Positions 22,866-34,669 of a DNA stretch of 64,000 nt are shown here, piece by piece. The DNA lies in NCBI GenBank assembly GCA_016758965.1, contig JAEPRB010000083.1, positions 1-64,000 of the forward strand. Reading direction: 5' to 3'. The notes under the pieces were generated by a model. The model did no database searches. It was not told the DNA's origin and saw only the letters and a list, made by a program, of their open reading frames with translations. Made by a program: the position numbers and the translations under genes. The stretch's first letter is position 1. The number at the start of each line of letters is the position of its first letter. The stretch is from Circinella minor (lineage: Eukaryota; Mucoromycota; Mucoromycetes; Mucorales; Lichtheimiaceae).

Positions 22866-25552
22866 TTATTCGGAGTTGTACAGTAGTGTGTTTATAAACA
22901 AAGACGGTAGTTATTAGCTAGATTATATATAAGTTAATGTTATTCTTTAAACGGTATAAACTTACATATTTAACTGGAGAATTGTTAAATGAGTTTGGAC
23001 TAATAACGACATCTGTACTTTTTTTTTACAAAGGGAAATTTTTTGTATATCGCTGACGTAATAGAACTTGCGGTAGATGAACGATCTTTAAAGTGAAGTG
23101 CATCGGTACTACTAGTGACCAGTAAAATTAGTATTAGATTAAGAAGACATCAGTTCACTTTATCTTTATATCTTACAATTCGCGCACAGGCTTTAAAACA
23201 TGCTGAGGATCATAATACGTACGCGCATTTTTTATCTGTTGTTTCACGCTCTCTAATTACATTTCATTTAACACCATTCCTGTCAGCTAAACGTGGCATT
23301 ATCAATTAGCACATGTGGAGCACATTAGAATTACAAAACGAACCTCCTCCAAAGTTCAATGCGGGATTTACACGCTCCCTTTCTACAAGGGAAATCTTTA
23401 TTCTTTTAAGGAACGCCTGGCTCGCATTTTCACTGTTTCAAGCTCACCCAAGAAGCTGTAAAAACGTAAAACCACGTTCTACGTACATATACCATATAGT
23501 ATCAAAATCTATCCAGTACGTATGTTGTTCGCTAGATTAATTCCATATATCTGTATTAGACCTTACTGTTTCCAATCCTGGTGGTTTGTTGCAACGGATT
23601 AAACGCCATTTCAGATTCAAATACGACGAAAGAGTTAGTGCCGCAACGTCTACAAAGATAGTCGACTTGTAAATGCATAGAGTCAATAAATTGACGTAGC
23701 GGCTGCCGTTTGGGATGTTATCCTTGTTCACATTCCTTCCAAAAATATTCTCTCATTATAAGACTCAGCTTTACTTATGTAAAGTTTTTTCTTCTTCAAA
23801 GAGAGCCTTTCAGTTGGTTAAATTGGTGTCCATATCAAAAAAGTGGGTGGGATCTAAGTACATTAAGTTCAACTTCCACGACTATCAACTAAACAATATT
23901 AAATACGTACGGTTATAAAATCGTGTTATGCGAGAATACGCGAGGTTGCTAACGCCACTATACTCCATTTCCTCAGTTCTATCATTACCATCTAAATAAA
24001 AATAACAGTTAATCAGCAATACGATTGATTTCAGTAATTCGATATAAATGCTATCTTTAACGGTCTCGCTGACAAACTAATCCCGCCCGTTGCAACCACG
24101 ATTGGATTTACAAAGCATGCGTGCTTTGGAGCCACAGCGTTCGACCCCTGCTTTTCTTGTGATTTCACACTTGAGAGTCATAGCATTAACAAATTTTTCG
24201 GTATCTTTCTTCAAAGATTTCAAAAAAGTAGCAGAAATGTTTTGAAAAGACTGATACGATATCTTATTACTGATTAAATCCAACAAAAAAAAACTTGGGG
24301 TCTGTCACGGCAAAAAATTACTATTTTTATCATTAATTCAACTACGTACGTAATACCTCTGGAACTTGAATTGAAACGTGCGAATTAGTGGGGTTTTGGT
24401 GAGAGTAGTGATTTAATTGCGCATAATGGTTGATGAAAAAATGATAATAAAATATCAACAGCTTATTGAATAATTTTTAAAATCAGTTTATAGGTTCACC
24501 GTTTCTCGAACTCAAAGTTCTCCAAGTTTTTTTTTTATTTAAAAATTAGCGGAACCGCAGTATGCAGATAAGAAAATCACATATAATTCACTATTGATCT
24601 TATTGATTCAGCTATGGTGGAAAATCATTGCAGATGTTTGGTGCATAATTCAATGTCTTTCATGCATATGATGGATGAATTGAACAAACATTTAAAAAGG
24701 TAATCGACGGTTCACAGTATATCAAGTTAGTGTTCTACCGTTGGGGATTTCCGCTTGCTAATACTCTAGTTTAAATGCAAGGAAAGGATAAGTGTGATGA
24801 ATCGAACGAATATGACGTATTAGTAGCACACCAAGATGAAAATATGATAGTCAGAGAAGCTGCAACTGTCGGAAGAATTAGAGGATACAGTAACCTTTTT
24901 GAATATCACTCATTAATCAACTATAATAATAATAATGAAAAATACAATAAATTGCTACGTATTAATTAAGTTAATAATATTAATGAATAGTGGTATGTAA
25001 TTAGTAATATTGTGATTAAAATAAAACACTGCAAGTTGTTTCGGTTTTTTTTTATATACAAAAAACATGTAGCATTATATAAATGAAAAGTAGGACTTGA
25101 GATATATAACAGGATATAATGATCAGCTTTCAACAATTTTATTATTGATACTATAGTAGTATACAGTCATAGCTTTTGCAAGCAGTTTCGTAAGTCGATT
25201 TATAAAAAAAGGGAAAGAATACAAGGAAGGTATTGAATGGCAAAATGTTAAAGAAGGAAATATGGTGTGTGATAAAGAAATACAGTCGAGAAAAGATGTT
25301 AATAAATATAAATAAGGGGCAAAGGATGAAAGAATAAGAACCAATTTGAATAAACTAAGATAAAAAAAAATATAAGCTATTATACAACACTATCAATATA
25401 CAAAAAAAAATTACTGAAGGAATAAAAAAAAAGGAATGGTAATATATAAATAGGAAAACATAAAATATAAGATAGTAGGCGAGTGAAAGTAATTTTCGAT
25501 TTTTGATACAGACATAAAGGAAACCGTATTAGTAGGAATAAATAAACATTTT
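22866..25552. other. gene-poor region with weak coding-like traces
   Basis: Mostly AT-rich spacer. Minus-strand 23731-23537 and 24286-24077 and plus-strand 24614-24969 contain short stretches with balanced amino-acid composition (for example MQGKDKCDESNEYDVLVAHQ at 24775). They lack starts, splice sites or domains that would make a gene. They may be decayed transposon pieces. Confidence 0.4.
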
Positions 25553-27702
25553 CTAATGAGCGTTCTCAATGTGGTGAACATTGTTAACTTTACGATCGGT
25601 ATTGAATGAGTCATCACTACCATTGGGCGAACCAGCCGTACCATGGAGTTCTTCATCGGCTAACTTGGGGTTGTTTTCAGTCTTCTGATCAAGGTCTTTA
25701 CCAGTTGTTTCTGGCATACAAAACAGTACAAACAAGAAAATAAGGAAATTGATACCAGCAAAAACAGTAAAGCTATAATTGCCTAAATTGGCATCTTGGT
25801 ATGGCCAGACAGTATTAATAACAAAGTTGAACAACCAGTTGGAAAGACAGCCCAATGCTGAACCCGGAGGAAGAGCGGAAAGAGGAAGAAGTTCGGGAGC
25901 AATAAGCCATGGAATAACACCACAACCCATACTATAAGTAAAAGTAAAAAGGATAGCAGCAGTGATGGAAAGAGGAGCAAGACGCTATGATCCAGGATCA
26001 ACAGCTGAGCCAATAACAAGAAAAATAGAAGCGATCGTCATACCAAAGGTAGATATAACCATAAAACCCTTACGACCAACTTTGTGCATAAAGATGACAG
26101 CAATAAAAGTTGCTATGATGTTAGCGGTAGCATTAGCAATTGAAATATTGGTACCAAGTTCTAAATCACCACCAAATATTTTAGCAAGGAAGTTAACAGA
26201 GTAAACTAGAATAGATGAAATCAAATTGCTGTTAGCTGTAGTTCATTGCTTATTAAAAAGACGTTAAATACTGATTAGTCATGTATATAGTATAAATATA
26301 TAAAATGAATATCGAAACAAACCTGACATGGGACCAATGCCGCCAATTTGATTAGAAGCTTGAACTACCATGACAATGACAGTATTCCAGGTAACGCTTC
26401 TATCCTTGCAGAGAATGATATCGAGGATATTCATTTTTTTGGAACCAGAATCTACTTCACGTTGACGTGCGTTCAAAAGAGCTTGGAATTCAGTATCGAT
26501 GTCAGCACCCTGACGAAGACGTTGAAGAACAGCACGAGCTTTGTCAACTTGACCATCTGCGGTAAGACGACGTGGGCATTCTACTGTAAAGAAAAACAAA
26601 ACAGCTAATTGAATGGCAGCAATAATTGTAGGAATAACCCAGAGAACCCTCCAGACGGGAGGATAAGCCATATAACGACCAGCGACCTGAGTCAAAAGAA
26701 GTCCGAGGTTAAGGAACAATTCGAACAAACTGCCAAGAGCACCACGACTCTTTTTCGTTGAGATTTCTGAGACGTAAATAGCAACAGAGGAGCCACACAT
26801 ACCGGCACCAATACCAACGAAAGCACGACCAACAGAGTACTATATACGTATGATTTTGAGAAGAAAAATAATGGTGAGTATCATATTGTTGGTTAGGCTG
26901 ATATAGAGATTAGTATCCGGTATATTTTTTCGTTATTATTTTTAAAATATGTTGTACCATGCCGATATTAATAGATGTAGCAGAGAGAATACCACCAAGA
27001 ATAGTCCAGCCACAAGAGATCATTATGTTATGACGACGGCCGAACTTAACGTTAGAATAAGTTGTGATGTAACTGCCAGCAAGACCACCAAGGGCAAAGG
27101 CACCAACAGTGAAGCCCTATTGGTAAATTTAAATGTTACTATTGTTAGCCAAAAAGAAACGTGAGAAATATATCGGATATTTGTGGCGATATTTACCCTA
27201 TAAAGTAAAAGAAAAAAAGTATACGTGGTCAGCAAAACTTATCAACAACGAATAAGTCGCTAATATGTATAATATAATTAGATAGTTACCAAATAAAATC
27301 GCTCATAGGCAAACAGGAAGGGAGACCATTATAATACTCAGTACCAGCAGAGCATTTAGTAATGACGGTCTGCGGCATGTTAGGAACGCCTATGTATTAC
27401 CATAGTAACAGATACAAGATGATCAGCAAAAAACGAGAGCGTGGATGAAGCGGAGCAAAAAAAAAGTATAGACACTTAATTGATACTTACTAATATGCCA
27501 GCCAACGTTAAAACCTGATGTAATGAATACATACAGAATTGGAAAATAATAATTAATGTCAAATGGCAAAAGCTACTGTTCTTTCGTAATTAGAAATTGT
27601 GATTGATGTTGTACCCGAAAGAGCAGCTATTACAGCACAAAATGTCATGTAAAGAGGAAATCCAAGATCTTCGGACCGATTGTGTGGATTTTGTCCGACC
27701 AT
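25553..27702 (-). pseudogene. MFS sugar transporter, apparently disrupted
   Basis: Six exons on the minus strand: 27702-27615, 27514-27491 (24 bp), 27389-27290, 27116-26958, 26839-26323 and 26235-25553. Family features are clear: GFNVGWHI-VPNMPQ in the first segment, GFTVGAFALGGLAGSY, KFGRRHNIM, VGRAFVGIGAGM, ECPRRL, NQIGGIGPMS, FMHKVGRKGFM, GCGVIPWLIAPELLP and the closing PETTGKDLDQ. Two defects are visible. An in-frame TAG lies at 25985-25987, in the eighth or ninth helix region (VDPGS-stop-RLAPLSI). The exon 3/exon 4 junction is one base short, leaving exon 4 out of frame (exons total 1571 bp, not a multiple of three). Such proteins import hexoses by H+ symport. It is either a young pseudogene or carries sequencing errors. 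The product, if made, would lose its last four helices. Confidence 0.85.
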
Positions 27703-30700
27703 TGGTATACAAAAGGGGTAGCAGTATTTGATAAGATGAAAGAAAAATGTATCCGGATATGAAGCCGAGATAGTTATAATTGATTTTTGTTCGCAACAAA
27801 AAAGAAGTCTGTGAAAAGATGGGTTGCATTTTATACTTGGTCGGTCTTAAATACCTGGTACTTTGAATATACCCATACAACTCCGAATACTAGCATGTGA
27901 TTCGTCCGTTTCGAATCTATATCTCGTAACCCCGTCTACTTTAAATAACGGCCCCTCTAGAATAGCAAGTCAATGACATTTATACAAGACTCCCATTTTT
28001 ATCTTTATCTTATCATTCCATTATAATGATAACCTGAACCTAAGCGCCATTTATATACAGAAAGAATAATAAAACAAGAGTAAACTTCAATATAAACAAT
28101 TATCTTTTTCTGCTTTGATTGTTTCTTACAAACATTTTTGAGACCTAGTTGGGTTATCGTCGTGCGAAATATACCGGTACATTTTCGAAATGAAAACACT
28201 GTGCTACATTAACGCTCATGTCGTCATATGAACCGCTCCCAAAAGGAAAAAAAGATTACGGGGTGGGAAAGCTTTTCACCTTCAAGCAAAACTACCAAGT
28301 TTGTATTCTATTTTTTCCGTAAATGAAGATATTTGCGTCTCTTATACATAAATAAGATATTCAATTTGCTCGTTAGCTACTTAACTCATTTGACGCACGA
28401 AAAAATTGTCGACGCTAACGGGTAAAGAATAAACCAATTAAGCTCTCGCTCGTTTTTTTTTTTTGACTCAGTGTATGTTTCATTATATGAACGATCACTG
28501 TGATCTAACAATAGTTACAATTATAATTTGCTCATTTTTAGACGGCGTATATAAATGTGGAGAAATATGATTATGCTAATATACGAGCCACATAATATTA
28601 TTCTACGCCAAAATAATGTTAATAAAATGGTATTAGTATAAATTACATCCCACATCAAAAATTCGAGCTTTGAATCATATTAATTAAATGCCACCCTACT
28701 ATTAGGTAAAGAAAAGGGATTTAGTATATAAAAGGATGGGCTGGGAAAAAGATCGAAAATTTTAAAGTAAAATATCCCATAAAAAGATGCAATTATATCT
28801 AGGCAACTGTTGTGTCCTTCCTTCACTCGAAAATACTTTATCTTTTTGATGATATATCGTTAACGGTTCTTTCTTAAAACACCTAGTATGTTAAAAAAAC
28901 CAACCTTTTTTTGGAATTTGTCGTTTGTAAAAAGACAAGGCGAAATTTCCAATGAAAGGTTGTTTGCCAAATTTTATTGGATCGCAGAACTAATGAAATA
29001 GCAGTTCAATCAACAATGTAACGAACGTAGTATAAAGTAACACTTCTTGGCAATATACGTTTTGCGGAACGTTGCTTTATTTCGATTTTATAAAAAATTC
29101 TTTTATTCATCAGGAAAAATTACGTCATAAATATATATGTATTGAAGATTTCTTATGGTATAGAAAAACCAAGGAAATTCTGTAAATATGAAAAAGAAGA
29201 CTTAGTTGAAGAAGAAATCAAAAGTGTTGATACTTAAATAAGAAAAATAGTTAAAAAAAACAATGATAATATAACACGGTATACTGAAACTTGATAATTA
29301 TAATAATGATAATACGTAATATTAATTATTGATATATTTATTAGAAAAAGAAAGAGTACGTAATATAAAAATAAATCAGAAAACAGGATAATGTTACGAG
29401 ATTATACAAATAATAAAAAAGATAGTAATAAAAATGATAATAAACGCAATCACCAAAGCAAAACGACAATGAATATATATATATATATATATATATACGT
29501 ACGTATAAAAGCTAATACTTTTATATAGATCATTTCTTATTATCGAGTTAGAAAAATGAAAAACAACTTACATTACTTTGGGTGGCCAAGTCAACTTGCT
29601 TCACATGTAGAGAAAGAGTTAGACTAGATAGTCCTTAATGGTCTTGCTCTCGCTTGATTATATTCTAACTCCAATTCAAGAACGTGATGTTCAACCTTTG
29701 CCTGTATAGGTCATAATTCATCAGGTTAAGAAATAAGAGGATGGTTAAGCAGGTATATAGACTTTTAAACCTTTTCGAATGTTTAATCTGCCAGTGTGGC
29801 TCTTTAATTAACTAATAATAGCTTTGGTTTCTTTAAACGTTTACAGTGATGATATTACAAATATTTTTGTTATGAAAGAAACATCAGAAAGATACTTACG
29901 TACTGCTTCATATATTTCATAAAATTCAAATAGATAGGAACAACAGCATTTAATATTGAGCGAAATCTTATATAGATTCAGCAATGTCATATGTAAATAT
30001 TTAAACAGTTGACAAATAAACAATTGATTAAACAAAGCATACAAAAGAATTTACTACCTAGATCAACATAAGCCATTCCCGAATTATTTAATTTCTGCAT
30101 GGTATTCCTATAGGGTATTGACTCAAAAGTTACATATTATTCTTGATCAATTGTTAAGATCAGCTTCATATAGATACAATCTCACTTATCTTAGTTAGAG
30201 AAAAGATATTCTTATATACATAAAAAAAAAGAAAGCTGTGAGTGAAAAATATTTCTTTTATATAAATCAACCATACGTATTGCTAACATATCATTGGCAC
30301 AATTTGTTAATGGTCTCCGTGATTGAAATTCCATCGATACACCATCTGTTTACAGCGAGATACGTATTTAAAAGAAATAATCCTTGGTTTGCTGGTGGGA
30401 ATATCTCATTATTCACTAACTTAATGCGCAGTTCCGCACGATAACTGGGGCATATAAAGCTAAAGTAAAATGATTACATAAAAAGTGAGTCTCTGCTTGT
30501 TATCAATCATCTTTACCACTTTCTTATTAGAGAATAATTTAGTACCTTGTCTTTGGTCCAGTCTTGCTAACTGAAGTCGATTATTATAAACACTTCTCAG
30601 TTCCTGGATAATTATGAGGCTATAAAACTATGTTCTCTTTTGCTATTTACCGTTTCAATTCCTAGTGTGTAGAGGATAAAGTAACTCATTTAAACTCGTT

Positions 30701-31013
30701 TTCCCAAAAGTTTTGTGTTGTGATTGGTATGACTGGTGTAAGTATGGTGCTTTTTACTCTCATTGACAAGTGCATGTCGTAGTAATATCAAATTAGATGC
30801 TTCAGGTCTTAAAAGGTGTAATGACTAGAGAGCTCTATTAGGCAGTTTTACAATAATACTGAAGACGTTTTTTTTTAATTCATAACAGGTTTATGAGCTG
30901 GGAAACATGTTATGAAACACTGATCTTTAAGATATATAAAGGATTTTTTCGGACAAATCAAAAATGGTTTTTTAATATGTCTTCAAGGATATAGCAATTA
31001 TTTTCTGCTTATA
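27703..31013. other. intergenic, no gene seen
   Basis: About 3.3 kb of AT-rich spacer. It contains an (AT)n microsatellite at 29473-29496 and several TACGTA palindromes. Open frames are short and AT-driven. Confidence 0.55.
29473..29496. repeat. microsatellite (AT)n
   Basis: A run of AT dinucleotides directly followed by TACGTACGTATA. Confidence 0.95.
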
Positions 31014-31449
31014 CAGGATTTTGCATTCATTTCGGGACGCAGCCCTCAATTTTTTCGCTTATAAGAGTGATTTTGTTCACTTATAATGTCAGTTTTTTTC
31101 GCTTATGATATGCTATATTGTTCGCTTATAATAGGTGTCATTTGGTTAATCCCATAAAAGCAGGTGTAGCAAATACGAAAAAAAAAATTGATATTAGTCG
31201 CGAACCCCCCCCCTATCATTTGTGTAAATCTCTAATCTTCACTACAAGTGGAATCTCTTAGACCCCATAAGAAAATTATATATGTATTATGAACAAAAAT
31301 TATTTCCATCATAAGCGAAAACTATCTCCATCATAAGCGAACAATATAACATATCATAAGCGAAAAAAAACTGACATTATAAGTGAACAAAATCACTCTT
31401 ATAAGCGAGAAAATTGAGGGCTGCGTCCCGAAATGAATGCAAAATCCTG
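31014..31449. mobile_element. palindromic MITE-like element with phased iterons, TA target site
   Basis: A 436-bp element has inverted arms of about 118 bp. The left end reads CAGGATTTTGCATTCATTTC and the right end is its inverse complement. It is flanked by TA on both sides (31012-31013 and 31450-31451). CAG termini with a TA duplication suit Tc1/mariner or pogo-type mobilisation. Each arm carries a 9-mer TTCGCTTAT (variant TTCACTTAT) at 31054, 31076, 31098 and 31121. The inverted copies start at 31311, 31333, 31356, 31379 and 31401. The spacing is 22-23 bp throughout. The centre (31131-31310) has no coding potential. Confidence 0.88.
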
Positions 31450-31877
31450 TATTGCGGAGGCACATAATTCTACTCATTATCTTTAACACAACTCATATTC
31501 TTACAAATAAATAAAAGAAAAAAGTTACATGTTTAATCATATTTAACATAATACATGTAAAATTACCCACATAAAAAATAGAATATATAAGGTTCATTCA
31601 TTTTATATTGTTGTCATTCATCACTACAGGAGAAAAAGTTCCTTAACTCATAAATATGCAGCTTTACTCCCTTTCGGTCTTTGTCCGGTAATGAAACTTA
31701 TTTTATATCGAATTGTGACTCCCTTTACTTAATATGGAAGACCGGACAACTTATTTTTTGAGCTGCACTTCTTTTTTATTTTCCTGTCGATGCGTGCTTT
31801 TTGAGCAACTCTTTTTTTTTTCTTTGATACACATACCTTTATATTAAAGCAATAAAAATAGAAAAAATAGCGTTGAC
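31450..31877. other. intergenic upstream of brf1
   Basis: About 430 bp of AT-rich sequence forming the promoter and leader of brf1. No gene seen. Confidence 0.6.
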
Positions 31878-34669
31878 ATGCGTTGTCGATGTGGATCAAG
31901 TAAAACAGAAACTGATGGTCCATCAGGCACGATTGTCTGTGTTGGCTGTGGTGAAGTAATTATTATTTTATTCTTTTTATTATTTTGAGATTCCATTTTG
32001 ATCAATAATAATAAAATAGTAACTTATCTACTCTCCTTTTTTTTTTATATTTTATTGGTATGTTGTGTTCGCGTCATATATTATAGGTTCTCGAAGAAAA
32101 TGCAATTGTATCTGAAGTAACGTTTCAAGAAACCAGTGGTGGTAAAACAATGTTGTCTGGTTCATTCGCTGGCGATTCTGGTATGTAATATAAAGTTAAA
32201 TATATAAACATGTAAAACTAGTTCGCTGTGATTAATCCATTAATTTGTACATATAAATTATAATAAAATAAATAGGACGTATTTCTGGTGGTGGGCCGTT
32301 TGGTCGTGGTCGTGGTAAAGAAGGTCAAGAACAAGCAATGGATAATGGTAACTAACATTTGATTCTTTAGAAAAAAAAATCTATCAAAATATAATTAATT
32401 TTTATTTGTATTTATTTTATTTTTTAGGTCGACATAAAATTGCCCGATTAGCATTTGCTTTACATCTTCCAGAACGTTATCGAGAATCCGCTCAACGATA
32501 TTATAATTTAGCTGTTGTCAATAGATTTACTCGAGGTCGTAAATCAGAACACGTTGCTGCTGTTTGTCTATATATTGTTTGCCGTAATGAAAAAAGTTCA
32601 CAAATGTTGATTGATTTTTCTGATTTACTTCAAGTAAGTAGTCTTTAAAATAATAAATGGATGAATGCATGATTGAGATTTTTTTTTTATTAAACAAAAT
32701 ATTTATAATAGGCAAATGTATTTGTTCTTGGTTCAACTTTTCTTAAACTAGTTCGTACGCTTAATCTTAAATTACCCCTGATTGATCCTTCCATTTATAT
32801 TTCACGTTTCGCAGCAGCATTGGATTTTGGCGAATATACACAACGCGTAGCACATGATGCAGTTCGTCTAGTACAACGAATGGATCGTGATTGGATCAGA
32901 ACAGGTCGTCGACCTGCCGGTATTTGTGGTGCCTGTTTATTAATGGCTGCTCGTATTAATGGTTTTCGACGTACAACTAAAGAAATGATTTATATTGTTA
33001 AAGTGGCAGAAATTACTATTCATAACAGGTAAATTATACATATAAAATTGTCTTTTCTACTTAGTGAATGAAACATTGAATGTATATTAAAAAAATGTTA
33101 AATTATCAGATTGAAGGAATTTAAACAAACAGAATCTGCCAATTTATCTGTACGTGATTTTCGAAACATGTGGCTAGAAACTGAGGCAGATCCTCCAGCA
33201 TTTGTTAAAGCAAGAAAAGAACAAGAAGGCACTAGTAAACGAATAGTAAAAAAACGAAAGAGAAAAACCACAGGAGTTGAAAGTGAAGAAGGAACTGATG
33301 TTAGTGAAGACGAGGAAGAAGGAGAAACCCGTGAAGGTGAAACATCACGGAGAACAAAAAAGAAATCTAAGTTAGGATCAGCAAACGATAATGATAGAGA
33401 AGAAGAATCTGATGAAAATGATGACGACGAATACGAAGGTGCGGGATCAGATTCTGGATCGGTAAAACGAAGGCCTGTTGTCATTGCAGCCAATAGTCCA
33501 GCAAATGTGAGCGTTATGTCACATGACGATTTGACTGTATCAACAGCACCCACCCCACCTACATCAGGTTTCTTACGAGCACCATCCGAATTTGATGCAA
33601 GTACAATCAGTGAAACAGATGATACCCAAGCGACATTGGTCAATAAAGAAGATACACAATCTACGTTAGTAAATCCTGCTTTAGAAAAAGAAGCGGAGAC
33701 GCTAGGCAAAGAAATGGAAGAATGGATGCATGATACATCGTTCATTAAGGAATCAGAAGCTTTTGGTAAGAGGATATTGTTGAAGTGAAAAATAAAATAT
33801 CCTTATCTCTTGTTTATATTTATTAATAAGGTTGGCTAATATGTATTTCATATATAACTACAGAAAAGGAAACCGACGAACAAGCAGAAGTTGAAGCAGC
33901 AGCGAAGCAACTAGCCCAAGAAGATGAAAATTTATCGGATGTCGATGATGAAGAAATTGACGCCATGATTCTTTCTCCTATCGAAGTTAAGATTAAATCA
34001 AGAATCTGGTATGATGCAAATAAGGATTATTTAGAGGAAATGAAGATTAAACTACAAAAGATTGAAATGGATAGACGAAATGGTATCTTCATTAAACGTG
34101 TAAGTAATCTTTCATTTAAGGTTGACATTGGTTAACCTGGGTTCACTCTATTGGAATATTATACTCATGGAGTTTGTTTGAAAAAAAAATATATACAGAA
34201 AGGATCGAAGAAACGGAAATTCACACCATCAGCTACACCTGCTGAAGCAGCTAAACAGTTATTAACAACAAAGAAATTCTCAAAGAAGATTAATCAAGCT
34301 GTATTTGATGGCATGTTTGAGTCTGCTGAAGCTATTGAAAAAATTAAAGAAGTTGACAAGTTTAGAGAAATCTTACGTGAAGCCAAAATTGATGAAAACA
34401 CAGGCGATTATTCAGCATATGAAGTTGTTGAAGAAACTGGTGATACCAATACATCTAAAAAACGAACAGATGGAAAAGAAAATGAATCACAATCATTAAA
34501 TAAATTAGAAGGTGTAGGTGGTGATGATGACGATGATGACGATGATGAAGATGACATTGATTTGGATGACATGGCTGATGATGAACGTATGATGCTTGAA
34601 GGTCGAAGACGTATGGGTTGGACTGAAATGGATGCTGATGAAGATTATTATGATTTTGATGATGATTAG
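31878..34669 (+). CDS. brf1: TFIIIB subunit Brf1
   Basis: Eight exons: 31878-31955, 32087-32180, 32276-32347, 32428-32633, 32712-33028, 33110-33765, 33864-34099 and 34199-34669, giving 709 residues. The N-terminal zinc ribbon (RCRCGSS, IVCVGCGEV) is followed by the Brf1-typical IVSEVTFQETSGG. Two cyclin-like repeats then cover about 80-270, including FTRGRKSEHVAAVCLYIVCR and TGRRPAGICGACLLMAAR. A charged linker precedes a Brf1 homology block (LSDVDDEEIDAMIL, KSRIWYDANKDYLEEM) and a final KKFSKKINQAVFDGMF. Brf1 joins TBP and Bdp1 in TFIIIB and recruits RNA polymerase III to tRNA and 5S genes. The first zinc knuckle is C-x-C rather than the usual C-x2-C. The C-terminus is highly acidic. Confidence 0.96.

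Noticed and set aside
24077..24170. Possible tRNA because of a GTTCGACCCC-like T loop
   Set aside because: The stem partners do not pair and no acceptor or anticodon arm forms on either strand.
33098..33745. Minus-strand frame of 215 codons
   Set aside because: Exact antisense of brf1 exon 6, which is supported by homology and splicing.
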